A DNA stretch of 64,000 nucleotides, taken from the NCBI RefSeq assembly GCF_024346395.1, contig NZ_JAGQCW010000006.1, forward strand, positions 1 to 64,000, given 5' to 3'. The notes below the pieces were generated by a model. That model was not told where the DNA came from. It ran no database searches and saw nothing but the letters and a program-made list of their open reading frames with translations. Positions 36,054-44,347 of this stretch are shown piece after piece. Both the position numbers and the translations under genes were made by a program. Numbering within the stretch: the stretch's first letter is position 1; each line of letters opens with the position of its first letter. The stretch is from Cyanobium sp. AMD-g. Its GTDB lineage: Bacteria; Cyanobacteriota; Cyanobacteriia; PCC-6307; Cyanobiaceae.

Positions 36054-37027
36054 CGGGCCACCAGGCTCAGGCTGCGCAGGCTCGCCAGCAGCGGCTGCTG
36101 CTCCTGGGCAAGCGCCAGCAGCGGCAGCAGGGGCAGCGACCGCTGCCGGGCCAGGGCCTGCCAGGGCCGGGGATCCGGGGCCGGGGCTGTCAGGGAGCCC
36201 CCCTGGAGCAGAGCCCCGATGCGCGCCATCCCCGCCGCCAGCGGATCGTTGCCGCCATCACCGCCGGGGGCCGAACCTGGGCGGAGACGGTCGGGGAGGC
36301 CAGCCAGCAGCCGTTCCCACTGCACCCAGTGGTGCTGGACCGCTGCCCAGAGCTGAAGCCGCTGGGACCAGCGCTGTCCCTGAAGGCGCCGGCCATGGGG
36401 GCCCCGGCGCTCCAGGGCCACAAGCTGTTCCATGGCCACCAGGTCGTGGCTGAGCTGGGCCGGGGGGAGGGGCAGGGGCCGTTCCCCCCGGCCCTCGAGC
36501 CAGTCCCGCTGCCGCTGCAGCTGGGCGATGTAGCCGTTGCGCAGGCCCAGCTCCAGGCGCATCAGCCGGTCGACGCCCCGCCGGGGCCAGAACAGCAGGC
36601 CCACCAGAATGGCGATCACGCAGCCGACGGCCGTATCCAGGGTGCGGTTGAACACGTAGTCCCAGTTCAGGGCCACGTGGCTCGGAATCATCAGGAACAT
36701 CAGGCTGACCAGTGTTGCGGTCCCGGCGGCCGACTGCCATCCCAGCCAGCGCAGCAGGGGCAGCATCAGCAGCAGCGACACCAGCACCCCCTGCCAGCCG
36801 GCCAGCACGGTGTGCACCAGAAACGTCACCAGCCCACCGGTGATGGTGCCGAACACCCGCACCTTGGCGGCCTGGAGGCTGAGGTCATCACCGTCCTCCA
36901 TGACCGTGACCACAGCCAGCATCGGGTACCACACGTAGGCGATCCGCTCGAACCAGAGCGACAGGGCGGCGGTGACAAAGGCGGCCACCCCGAGCCTCAG
37001 GCTGTTGCGAAGCAGGGCGGATCGCAC
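36047..37027 (-). CDS. FUSC-family membrane protein, first of the pair
   Basis: Protein of 326 residues with a GTG start at 37027. Membrane helices lie in about 1-150 (LGVAAFVTAALSLWFERIAY, then VWYPMLAVVTVMEDGDDLSL and FGTITGGLVTFLVHTVLAGW); the rest is cytoplasmic and Leu/Arg-rich. The sequence ending FERIAYVWYPMLAVV is the FUSC/AaeB N-terminal signature. It is the first gene of the operon FUSC-FUSC-porin-TolC-ClC and is divergent from the MgtC gene, 126 bases away. Together with the next protein it may assemble a split pump. Confidence 0.75.
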   Translation of the reverse strand: MRSALLRNSLRLGVAAFVTAALSLWFERIAYVWYPMLAVVTVMEDGDDLSLQAAKVRVFGTITGGLVTFLVHTVLAGWQGVLVSLLLMLPLLRWLGWQSAAGTATLVSLMFLMIPSHVALNWDYVFNRTLDTAVGCVIAILVGLLFWPRRGVDRLMRLELGLRNGYIAQLQRQRDWLEGRGERPLPLPPAQLSHDLVAMEQLVALERRGPHGRRLQGQRWSQRLQLWAAVQHHWVQWERLLAGLPDRLRPGSAPGGDGGNDPLAAGMARIGALLQGGSLTAPAPDPRPWQALARQRSLPLLPLLALAQEQQPLLASLRSLSLVARC

Positions 37028-37153
37028 GGACCTCCAAGGGGCTGGACTGGCAGGAGCCTATGGAGGTCCATGGTCCCGGGCTGTCGGCAGATGCGCCAGG
37101 GCTGTAGGCCAGTGCGCGATGGTTAGGGGCCCTTCGTCCCGCCCGGGGCCGCC

Positions 37154-37654
37154 ATGGTCCTCTCGCTGAGCCCGGATCTGGAAGCGCTGCTGCGGCTTGG
37201 CATGGCGGTGCTCTGCGGACTGGCCGTGGGCATCAACCGGGCCCACCACGGCAGTCGGGCCCACCCCAACCGGCTGCGGGTGCATGTGCTGGTGGGAATG
37301 AGTGCCTGCCTGATGGTGCTGGCGGCCGGTCCCGATCCCCAGGCCCGCAGCCGGGTGATTCAGGGGGTGGCGACGGGCGTCGGCTTCCTGGGAGCCGGCG
37401 AGATCCTGGTGCCTCCGGTCCGCCAGAAGCACGGCATCCCAGAGGTTCGCGGTCTGAGCAGCGCCGCCTCGATCTGGTTCACCGCCGCCCTCGGCGTCAC
37501 GGTGGCCGTCTCCAGCCCGGTGCCGGTGCTGATGGCCCTCGGCCTGGCCCTGGTCACCCTTTCCGACCGCAATGGACATGCCGTCGACACGGATGAGGCC
37601 GCTCCGCCTCAGCCCGAGGATCTCAAAAAAGGAAGCGGTGGCGGCCGTTCGTAG
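37154..37654 (+). CDS. MgtC/SapB-family membrane protein
   Basis: Protein of 166 residues with four membrane helices in the first 140. The family signature is GLAVGINRAHHGSRAHPNRL (usually GxxxGxER...R), then VGMSACLMVLAAG, ATGVGFLGAGEILVP and RGLSSAASIWFTAALGVTVA. Homologues interact with the F-ATPase or take part in magnesium limitation and virulence in other bacteria. In the signature Glu-Arg is changed to Asn-Arg, which is notable since the charged residue is usual. The C-terminal 25 residues are a basic, Gly-rich tail overlapping the convergent LCP gene by 32 bases. Confidence 0.85.
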   Translation: MVLSLSPDLEALLRLGMAVLCGLAVGINRAHHGSRAHPNRLRVHVLVGMSACLMVLAAGPDPQARSRVIQGVATGVGFLGAGEILVPPVRQKHGIPEVRGLSSAASIWFTAALGVTVAVSSPVPVLMALGLALVTLSDRNGHAVDTDEAAPPQPEDLKKGSGGGRS

Positions 37655-38555
37655 CGTTGGCTTGTCCGTCGCCCTCGGCTTCGAGGGGGTCCCCCTCCGG
37701 AGCCGGCCAGACAGCGTCCCAGTAACTGATGCCGTCCTTGTAGAAGGGCCGGCCGTCCAACCTCTGGGTGTCCAGCTGGGTGCTGCCCATGGCGGTGATC
37801 AGGCCGCCGAGCTCCATCGGCCCGAGGTCCGTCCGGATGTCTTGGCGGGCGGCCATCATCAGCGCCGGCAGGCGAACCAGGTACTCGGGTCGGGTGAGTT
37901 TGCGGAACAGGGATTTCAGGGCCAGTTGCTGGCGGTCCATGCGGCCGAGGTCGCCGGTCTCGTCGTGGCGGAAGCGCAGGAAGCCTTCCAGATCCTTGCC
38001 CCTCAGAGTCTGCATTCCCGGCTGCAGATCAATGGACAGCCCCTGGCTCCGGTCTTCGTAGAGCATGCGTTTGGGCACATTCACCTCGATCCCCCCGAGC
38101 ACGTCGGCCATCTGGCGGATGGAAGAGAGATTGACGACCAGATGGTGCTGGATGGGACGGCCCAGACGCTGGGAAATTTCCCGCTTCACCGCTTCGATGC
38201 CGCCGAGGTTGTAAAGGGCATTGATCTTGACCGGCCCGAAACTCTCGGCCTCGATGTAGGTGTCGCGCGGGATCTGGGTGATGCTGGTGCGGTTGCCATC
38301 GATGCGCAGGGTGGCGATCACATCCGTGTTGCCGCCGCCGACGTCGGTGCCGAGAATCAGCACATCCTGGCGGCCCATGCCGCCACTCCAGGCGGCGAAG
38401 GGGTTGGTGAGCGCCGCTCCGCCGCCAACGCTCGACCTTGCCGAGATCAACTGGGCCAGGGGGCCCGCCAACAACAGACCTGCCCCAAGACCGCAGGCCA
38501 CGGCAATCAAAACGGGCGCGCGACGACGCGCCGAGCTTGGCTGGGACATCTTCAT
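37623..38555 (-). CDS. LytR-CpsA-Psr (LCP) cell-wall ligase
   Basis: Protein of 310 residues from the ATG at 38555 (TTG three codons up is possible). An N-terminal helix (APVLIAVACGLGAGLLLAGP) anchors it. The LCP domain (about 60-230) has VLILGTDVGGGNTDVIATL, the Asp-rich start, TSITQIPRDTYIEAESFGPV with the conserved Arg-Asp, KINALYNLGGIEAVKREI, and LEGFLRFRHDETGDLGRMDR with the second Arg-Asp-rich set. LCP enzymes transfer glycans from lipid carriers to peptidoglycan. In cyanobacteria they probably attach surface polysaccharide. An essentially complete family member. Confidence 0.92.
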   Translation of the reverse strand: MKMSQPSSARRRAPVLIAVACGLGAGLLLAGPLAQLISARSSVGGGAALTNPFAAWSGGMGRQDVLILGTDVGGGNTDVIATLRIDGNRTSITQIPRDTYIEAESFGPVKINALYNLGGIEAVKREISQRLGRPIQHHLVVNLSSIRQMADVLGGIEVNVPKRMLYEDRSQGLSIDLQPGMQTLRGKDLEGFLRFRHDETGDLGRMDRQQLALKSLFRKLTRPEYLVRLPALMMAARQDIRTDLGPMELGGLITAMGSTQLDTQRLDGRPFYKDGISYWDAVWPAPEGDPLEAEGDGQANATNGRHRFLF

Positions 38556-38580
38556 TGAATCCAAACTAAGCCCCCCCGGC

Positions 38581-40392
38581 TCAGCGGACGGATTCCTCCG
38601 GTCTCAGCCCGGTCTGCACGCGCCAGAGGGCGGCATAGGCCCCGTTCCTGGCCAGCAGGTCGTCGTGTCCGCCGCTCTCAACGATCCTCCCCCGTTCCAT
38701 CACCACGATCCTGTCGGCGTGGCGGACCGTGCTCAGCCGGTGGGCGATCACCAGGGTGGTGCGTGAGGCGGTGATGCGGTCGAGGGAGCGCTGAATCGCC
38801 GCTTCCGTTTCGTTGTCGACGGCGGCGGTGGCCTCATCCAGCACCAGGACCGGCGGATCCTTGAGAATCGCCCGGGCCAGGGCGATGCGTTGCCGTTGGC
38901 CTCCGGACAGGCGCAGGCCCCGCTCTCCGACAACGGTGTCGTAACCCTGGGGCAGCTCGTCGATGAATCCGGCCGCCTCGGCCAGGCCGGCGGCCCTTTC
39001 GATCGCCACGCGGCTGGCTTGGAAGCTGCCGTAGGCGATGTTCTCGGCGACGGTGCCGTGGAAGAGGAACACCTCCTGGCTCACCAGACCAATGGCCCGG
39101 CGCAGGTCCTGCAGCTCCAGCTCCTCGATCGCGACGCCATCGAGCAGGACCCGTCCCGCCTGGATCGCATAGAGCCGCAGCAGCAGCTTGACGATGGTGC
39201 TCTTGCCGGAGCCGGTGGCCCCCACAATCCCCAGGGTGGCGCCGACGGGCACCTCCAGATCAAAGCCTTCCAGAAGCCTGTCGCGGCCGGGGTAGGCGAA
39301 GTCGACCGCCTCGAAGCGGATGTGACCGCGGACGGCGGCGACAGGCAGCGGCCGGTGGCCGCTGGGGATGGCGATCGGGGTGTCCAGCAGATCCATCACC
39401 CGGTGGGTGGAGGCCATGGCGCGCTGGTAGTCGTCAAGGGTGCGGCCCAGGGTGGTGAGCGGCCACAGCAGCCGCTGGGTGATGAAAACGAGAAACGAAT
39501 AGGTGCCGATGGCGATGGCACCACTCCAGGCCTGCAAACCGCCGATCACGAGGATCGCGATGAAAGCAAACAGGATCGCGAACCGGATCAGGGGGATGAA
39601 GGCCGCCGACAGGCGGATGGCCTGGCCGTTGCTGGCCCGGTAGGCCTGGCTCTGGGCGACCAGCCGTTGCTTCTCCCACCCCTCCGCGGCGTAGCTCTTG
39701 ATGGTGAGCATGCCGCCGATGTTGTTGCTCAGCAGGCTGGCCAGATCACCGGCCCGCTCGCGCACCTCCCGATAGCGGGGGGCCAGGCGCCGCTGAAACC
39801 GCAGGGACCCCCAAAGGATCACCGGAATCGGCAGGAAGGAGACGCCCGCCACCGTGGGGGACAGCACCAGCATCGTGCCGCCCACCGCCAGGACGGTGGT
39901 GACCAGTTGCAGGATCTCGTTGGCCCCCTGATCGAGGAAGCGCTCCAGCTGGTTGATGTCGTCGTTGAGGACCGTGAGCAGACGCCCGCTGCTGCCGGCT
40001 TCGAAGAAGCCCATCTCCAGGTGCTGGAGGTGGTCGTAGGCCTCGACGCGCAGCTCGTGCTGGACGGTCTGGGCGAGGCGACGCCACAGCAGGGCGTACA
40101 GGTATTCGAAGCCGGACTCGGCGCTCCAGATCAGGAACGAGAGGACGGCCAGCACGCCCAGCTGGCCGGGAACGGTGCTGAAGCCGAGCCCCGCCAGCCA
40201 GGAGGTGCGCTGCTGCACCACCACATCGACCGCCAGGCCGATGAGGACAGGCGGAGCCAGGTCGAAGAGTTTGTTGAGCACCGAACAGGCGGCCGCCAGC
40301 CGGACGAGCCTGCGGTGCGGCCGCAGGCTGGCCAGCAGACGTGAGAGCCCCGGAGCTGGGGTGGTCGCCGCCCTGGCGCGATCAACGGCCAT
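38581..40392 (-). CDS. ABC exporter, fused membrane and ATPase domains
   Basis: Protein of 603 residues read from the ATG at 40392; a GTG at 40410 is an alternative that would overlap the RRM stop by four bases. Six membrane helices lie in about 20-330 and the ATPase domain in about 350-590 with Walker [13 protein letters not shown], signature [11 protein letters not shown], Walker [10 protein letters not shown] and a His switch [10 protein letters not shown]. It is a half-type exporter of the MsbA/LmrA kind, likely a homodimer. The cargo may be lipid or small molecule. It follows the RNA-binding protein gene on the same strand. Confidence 0.9.
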   Translation of the reverse strand: MAVDRARAATTPAPGLSRLLASLRPHRRLVRLAAACSVLNKLFDLAPPVLIGLAVDVVVQQRTSWLAGLGFSTVPGQLGVLAVLSFLIWSAESGFEYLYALLWRRLAQTVQHELRVEAYDHLQHLEMGFFEAGSSGRLLTVLNDDINQLERFLDQGANEILQLVTTVLAVGGTMLVLSPTVAGVSFLPIPVILWGSLRFQRRLAPRYREVRERAGDLASLLSNNIGGMLTIKSYAAEGWEKQRLVAQSQAYRASNGQAIRLSAAFIPLIRFAILFAFIAILVIGGLQAWSGAIAIGTYSFLVFITQRLLWPLTTLGRTLDDYQRAMASTHRVMDLLDTPIAIPSGHRPLPVAAVRGHIRFEAVDFAYPGRDRLLEGFDLEVPVGATLGIVGATGSGKSTIVKLLLRLYAIQAGRVLLDGVAIEELELQDLRRAIGLVSQEVFLFHGTVAENIAYGSFQASRVAIERAAGLAEAAGFIDELPQGYDTVVGERGLRLSGGQRQRIALARAILKDPPVLVLDEATAAVDNETEAAIQRSLDRITASRTTLVIAHRLSTVRHADRIVVMERGRIVESGGHDDLLARNGAYAALWRVQTGLRPEESVR

Positions 40393-40406
40393 GGTGGCCG
40401 CAGGCG

Positions 40407-40820
40407 TCACCAGCGATTGCCACCGCCGCCGCCACCCCCGTAGCCGCCACCGCCGCCGCCGCCGCCGTAGCCACCGCCACTGGAGCGGCCACCGCCGCCA
40501 CCGCCGGGGCGACCACCGCCGCCGCCGTAGCCACCGCCGCCGCCGGAACGGCCGCCGCCACCGCCACCACCACCGCCTTCACGGGGTGTGGCCTTGTTGA
40601 CGCGGATCATGCGGCCCATCCATTCGACGTCCTGGAGGTCGTCGATGGCCTTCTGCTCGGAGGCGTCGTCGGCCAGTTCGATGAAGGCGAAGCCACGCTT
40701 GCGGCCCGTTTCCCGGTCGAGGGGAAGGCTGCACTGACGGACCTCGCCGTATTGGCCGAAGAGATCAAGAAGGTCCTCGCGTTCAGCCTGGAACGAGAGG
40801 TTGCCGACGTAGATGGTCAT
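40407..40820 (-). CDS. Glycine-rich RRM RNA-binding protein
   Basis: Protein of 137 residues. A single RRM (residues 1-80) has RNP2 TIYVGNLSF and RNP1 KRGFAFIEL; the tail of about 55 residues is almost entirely Gly with Tyr, Arg and Ser. This is the Rbp family of cyanobacteria, whose members are often cold-induced and bind poly-U or poly-G RNA. The stop is at or just before the start of the ABC exporter, so the two genes might be co-transcribed. About 280 bases upstream may hold a leader, which in related genes helps cold induction. Confidence 0.92.
   Translation of the reverse strand: MTIYVGNLSFQAEREDLLDLFGQYGEVRQCSLPLDRETGRKRGFAFIELADDASEQKAIDDLQDVEWMGRMIRVNKATPREGGGGGGGGGRSGGGGGYGGGGGRPGGGGGGRSSGGGYGGGGGGGGYGGGGGGGNRW
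40410..40590 (-). repeat. GGN-repeat tract encoding the Gly-rich tail
   Basis: Imperfect repeats of GGC/GGT/GGG codons (CCACCGCCGCC on +) fill the 3' end of the rbp gene and encode runs of four to nine Gly separated by Arg, Tyr or Ser. Such tracts vary in length between strains and can mislead assembly. It is coding sequence rather than an array. Confidence 0.7.
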
Positions 40821-41103
40821 TCAATGAAAAAGCTGGAACGGATTCCTCCGCTGTCGGGAATCCCAGGGAAAGCAGGCGGTCGGCATGGAGCTCAGATCGG
40901 GTCCAGAAGGGGTCCGGTTCTGTTGGGCCTGTGCCGTCGGTGCGTGCCGAAGGGAGCCAGAACGGCATGGAATTGGTGGAAGCCTACAACCGAGCCCCGT
41001 GGCTCTATGGAGAAGTTTGAAGTGGAAGCGAAGCAATTCCGAAATTTTGCCCGACCCTGCCCATGACGCTCCATTGTCAGCAAACCCTGATCAAGTTGAT
41101 CCC

Positions 41104-41307
41104 ATGAGAACCGCCCCTGTCCCCTGGAGCCTCACCTGGCGTGAAGATGGCGAGCTCGGAACCCAGGATCTCTTTGACCTGCTCCAGGTCCTTGTGGCCA
41201 ACGAAAGTCACGAGGTCCAGATGTCCTTGATCTCCGCCGTCGAGCAGCTGTCGATCAGTGATCTCCAGGTGATGGCCTGCGAGGAAGTGACCCGGATGTG
41301 TGCCTGA
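41104..41307 (+). CDS. Conserved small protein
   Basis: Protein of 67 residues from the ATG at 41104. Sequence: aromatic start PVPWSLTWREDGELGTQDLF, then DLLQVLVANESHEVQMSLI and LSISDLQVMACEEVTRMCA. It is acidic and helical, with no membrane segment. Similar small proteins are frequent in Synechococcus/Cyanobium, where they have no assigned role. It is divergent from the rbp gene with a 283-base gap and convergent with the Cys-rich secreted gene. Frame and composition support expression. Confidence 0.6.
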   Translation: MRTAPVPWSLTWREDGELGTQDLFDLLQVLVANESHEVQMSLISAVEQLSISDLQVMACEEVTRMCA

Positions 41308-41315
41308 GGCGCCGA

Positions 41316-41639
41316 TCAGATCGGATAGCGCTTCGAGGTGGCGTCCTTGCAGCTGCTGCGGGCTGAGGCGATGCTGCTGCCGCTTGTGATGCGATCGGCC
41401 ACACAGCTGCAGGCATAGTTGGCCATCCCGTCGGGAGCCTTCTTGCCGGACTGGGCCAGCTCCGTTTCGAAGGCGGAGAGGCAGATCGAGCGCACCACCT
41501 CGATGATGGGGCCAGAGGCCGCCTGCGTCGGTCCCCCCGCCGGCCCGAAGGCCGCCAGGGCCACCAGGCTGAGGCTCAGCCAGCCAGGACCTGGCAGGAC
41601 GCGGGGGGAGAGCAAACGGGGCCGCTGCTGGGAAGGCAT
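41316..41639 (-). CDS. Secreted small Cys-rich protein
   Basis: Protein of 107 residues. A signal peptide (SLSLVALAAFGPAGGPTQA) spans about residues 20-40. The mature part of about 65 residues has four Cys: IEVVRSICLSAFETELAQSG, MANYACSCVADRITSG and ARSSCKDATSKRYPI, enough for two disulfides in an oxidising compartment. The layout of CxxAF...YACxCV...C is seen in several conserved cyanobacterial proteins of unknown role. It follows the DEAD-box helicase gene on the same strand by 35 bases. Confidence 0.6.
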   Translation of the reverse strand: MPSQQRPRLLSPRVLPGPGWLSLSLVALAAFGPAGGPTQAASGPIIEVVRSICLSAFETELAQSGKKAPDGMANYACSCVADRITSGSSIASARSSCKDATSKRYPI

Positions 41640-41673
41640 GGTGTGTTGGCGTTGTGAACGCCGGCGAGGGGAA

Positions 41674-43662
41674 TCAGGAGCCCAGTCGGGAGATCTGAAG
41701 TTCCTTGTTCATCACCCGCAGGCGACGAAGGTCCGCGAAGACGTCGTCAGGCATGCCCTTGGGCAGGTCGACGGTGCTGTGGGCATCGAAGATGCGGATC
41801 TTTCCGATTGATCGGCCGGCGAGGCCGGATTCGTTGGCGATGGCGCCCACAATGTTCCCGGGCTTGACCCGATCGCGCCAGCCCACCTCGATCCGGAACC
41901 GTTCCATGTTGTCCTCGGGGCCGTCTTCGCCGCGCTCCTGGGTGCGGTCGTTGAAGGGCCGGCGATCACCACCCCGCTCCCTGTCGCCACGGTCGCGGTC
42001 GCGCTCCCTTGTGGGGGCACCGGCACGGGACTGACCCCAGCGCTCCTCACCCTGCAGCAGCAGGGGTTTGCCGCCCAGCCCCAGCTCCAGGGCGGCGAGG
42101 GCCAGCTGGTCGGGGCTGCAGGATTGCTCCTGGGCCACCCGTTGCAGGATTTCGGCCAGCAGGGCCCGCTCTTCCGGGTTGCAGACCGGCTGCTGCAGGG
42201 CCGTGGTCAGCTTCTGGCGCAGCCGATCGAGGCGGTGCTGGTTGATGCTGGCGTTGCCAGGCACCTCCATGGCTTCGATCGGCTGGTTGACGGCCCGCTC
42301 CAGACCCCCCAGGAAGCGACGCTCCCGCGGGGTCAGGAACAGGATCGCCTCGCCGCTGCGCCCCGCCCGCCCGGTGCGGCCGATGCGGTGCACGTAGGCC
42401 TCGCCGTCAAAGGGGATGTCGTAGTTGATGACCAGGCCGATGCGGTCGACGTCGAGACCCCTGGCCGCCACATCGGTGGCCACCAGCACGTTGACGCGGC
42501 CATCGCGCAGACGCTCGATCGTGCGCTCCCGCTGGGTCTGGGGCACGTCGCCGTTGAGCACCGCCACGTCGTAGCCGTGCTGCTCGAGGGATTCGGCCAC
42601 CGTGAGGGTGATGGCCTTGGTGCGGGCGAAGATGATCACCCCTTCGCTGCCCTCGGCCTCAAGCACCCGCTCGAGGGCCTCCAGCTTCTGGGGCCCGTTC
42701 ACCACGAGATGACGCTGGCGGATGCGGCGGCCGTCGGCGGCCTTCTGGCGAATCGTGACCTCGGCCGGGTCCTTGAGATAGTTCTGGGAGATGCGGCGGA
42801 TCTCCGAGGGCATGGTGGCGGAGAACAGCACCACCTGACGTTCGGCAGGGAGCTGCTCGAGCACCCACTTGACGTCATCGATGAAGCCCATGCGGAGCAT
42901 CTCGTCGGCCTCGTCCAGCACCAGGCTGCGCAGACCGGACAGGTCGAGGGTGCCCTGGCGCATGTGATCCATCACCCGGCCGGGGGTACCCACGACAATC
43001 TGCACGCCCCGGCGGAGATGCTGGATCTGGTCGCGGAAATCGGCGCCGCCGTAGATCGGCAGCACCTTGACGCCCTTCATGCAGGCGGCATAGCTGTTGA
43101 AGGCCTCCGCCACCTGCATCGCCAGTTCGCGGGTGGGGGTCAGCACCAGCACCTGGGGGGTGCGTTGGCCGGCATCGAGGCGCTCCAGCAGGGGCAGGCC
43201 GAAGGCTGCCGTCTTGCCGGTGCCGGTCTGGGCCTGGCCCACCAGGTCGCGGCCGAGCATCAACTCGGGAATGGCGGCTTTCTGGATCGGGGAGGGTTCC
43301 TCGAAGCCGATGGCCGCCAGGCCGTCGAGGAGTTCACGGCGCAGACCGAAGGCGGCGAAGGCGCTGACGGTGGTTTCCGCCTCAGGAAGGGCGCTCGCGA
43401 GGTCCGTTTCCGGGTCGGCGGAAGCAACGGAATCGGGGATGACAATGGTGAGGTCGTCCTCCTGAGGAGTCACGACGGACGAAAGGAGGTTGTCCTCGCA
43501 AGGCTGCTCGATGGCCGCCTGGGAATCGGCGGCACCGATGAGGGTGCTGCCGTCAATGATCTGGGTCACGGAATGCTGGAGCCTGGTGAATCCTTCAACG
43601 CAGGCCGGCAGCGAACCGTGGGAATGGGTGCTTTGCACCCGGGCTGCCTTGCCCTTGCTCAA
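41674..43662 (-). CDS. DEAD-box RNA helicase (DeaD/CrhR-like)
   Basis: Protein of up to 662 residues. The first codon is a TTG at 43662 overlapping the cupin stop; the first 95 residues are low-complexity and acidic, so a later GTG may be the true start. The helicase core carries the Q motif FGLRRELLDGLAAIGFEEPS, AQTGTGKTA, PTREL, VLDEADEML, SATMPS and HRIGRTGRAGR. After it come a DeaD-type dimerisation region, an Arg/Asp-rich linker (RERDRDRGDRERGGDRR) and a C-terminal RNA-binding domain with VGWRDRVKPGNIVGAIANES. It unwinds structured RNA in ribosome assembly or cold shock. Confidence 0.92.
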   Translation of the reverse strand: MSKGKAARVQSTHSHGSLPACVEGFTRLQHSVTQIIDGSTLIGAADSQAAIEQPCEDNLLSSVVTPQEDDLTIVIPDSVASADPETDLASALPEAETTVSAFAAFGLRRELLDGLAAIGFEEPSPIQKAAIPELMLGRDLVGQAQTGTGKTAAFGLPLLERLDAGQRTPQVLVLTPTRELAMQVAEAFNSYAACMKGVKVLPIYGGADFRDQIQHLRRGVQIVVGTPGRVMDHMRQGTLDLSGLRSLVLDEADEMLRMGFIDDVKWVLEQLPAERQVVLFSATMPSEIRRISQNYLKDPAEVTIRQKAADGRRIRQRHLVVNGPQKLEALERVLEAEGSEGVIIFARTKAITLTVAESLEQHGYDVAVLNGDVPQTQRERTIERLRDGRVNVLVATDVAARGLDVDRIGLVINYDIPFDGEAYVHRIGRTGRAGRSGEAILFLTPRERRFLGGLERAVNQPIEAMEVPGNASINQHRLDRLRQKLTTALQQPVCNPEERALLAEILQRVAQEQSCSPDQLALAALELGLGGKPLLLQGEERWGQSRAGAPTRERDRDRGDRERGGDRRPFNDRTQERGEDGPEDNMERFRIEVGWRDRVKPGNIVGAIANESGLAGRSIGKIRIFDAHSTVDLPKGMPDDVFADLRRLRVMNKELQISRLGS

Positions 43663-44036
43663 AGGTTGAAACGAGACTTTACCACCCGGCCGTAATCATC
43701 GCTGAATCGTTCGATGTCGTCCTCCCGCAGCTCCGTGCCCAGCTGCACCTCGATGATTTCCAGGTCGGAGGCTGCCGCCGCCGCCGCCCGATGGACGCCA
43801 CCGCAGGGCACGAACAGGGTGGCGCCGGGAACGGCGGCGGTGCCATCGCCATTGCACTCCATCATTCCCGAGCCGGCGACCACCACCCAGTGCTCGCTGC
43901 GGTGCTGGTGACGCTGGAGGCTGATCCGCTGATTCGCCGTGATCAGGAGCCGTTTGACGAGATAGCCGGGGCCCGTCGCCAGGGTTTCGAACCATCCCCA
44001 GGGACGGTGGACGCGTTCAGTGCTGGACGCTGTCAA
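43659..44036 (-). CDS. Mannose-6-phosphate isomerase-type cupin
   Basis: Protein of about 125 residues. It has the pattern of the ManC C-terminal isomerase: VHRPWGWFETLATGPGYLVK, QRISLQRHQHRSEHWVVVAG with the metal-ligand His set, VPGATLFVPCGGVHR, and REDDIERFSDDYGR. The start is uncertain. TTG at 44036 gives the expected length; the frame is open to an ATG at 44135 but that part is Pro/Arg-rich. It could interconvert fructose 6-phosphate and mannose 6-phosphate, or be a homologue of other use. Its stop overlaps the helicase start (TTGA). Confidence 0.8.
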   Translation of the reverse strand: MTASSTERVHRPWGWFETLATGPGYLVKRLLITANQRISLQRHQHRSEHWVVVAGSGMMECNGDGTAAVPGATLFVPCGGVHRAAAAAASDLEIIEVQLGTELREDDIERFSDDYGRVVKSRFNL

Positions 44037-44347
44037 TGGCTCGCGCTGGGTAGGGACACGGCGAGGTGAAAAGACTGACCGGAACCACCTGGGGCCAGGG
44101 AATCCATGGGGGTTGTCCCTGTCGACCTGGGGCACCTGAGGGGCCGTGTCCGGCGGGGCCGGGCCGATCCTTCGTGACGATGCAGGAGGGCATTCCTCGA
44201 TGGGGTGTGGAGGAATGGAGGGGCTCCCTGAAGGGGAGAAATCCCAGCGGTGGAGACTATTGGAGCAGGGGGTCCGGAGAGTTCGACACGGGGTGCCGCG
44301 CCGATGGATGAACTATGGATCCGTGGTCGATGCCCGCACCGGACGGT
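44037..44347. other. Non-coding gap between the cupin and recD
   Basis: About 310 bases with no credible gene. Short ORFs on the + strand have no family-like composition. It should contain the promoter of the cupin-helicase pair and the end of the rec operon. No strong terminator hairpin with a T-run was seen. Confidence 0.4.

Noticed and set aside
40410-40590. Regular CCACCGCC repeats as a possible CRISPR array
   Set aside because: No unique spacers; the repeats encode the glycine-rich tail of the RRM protein.
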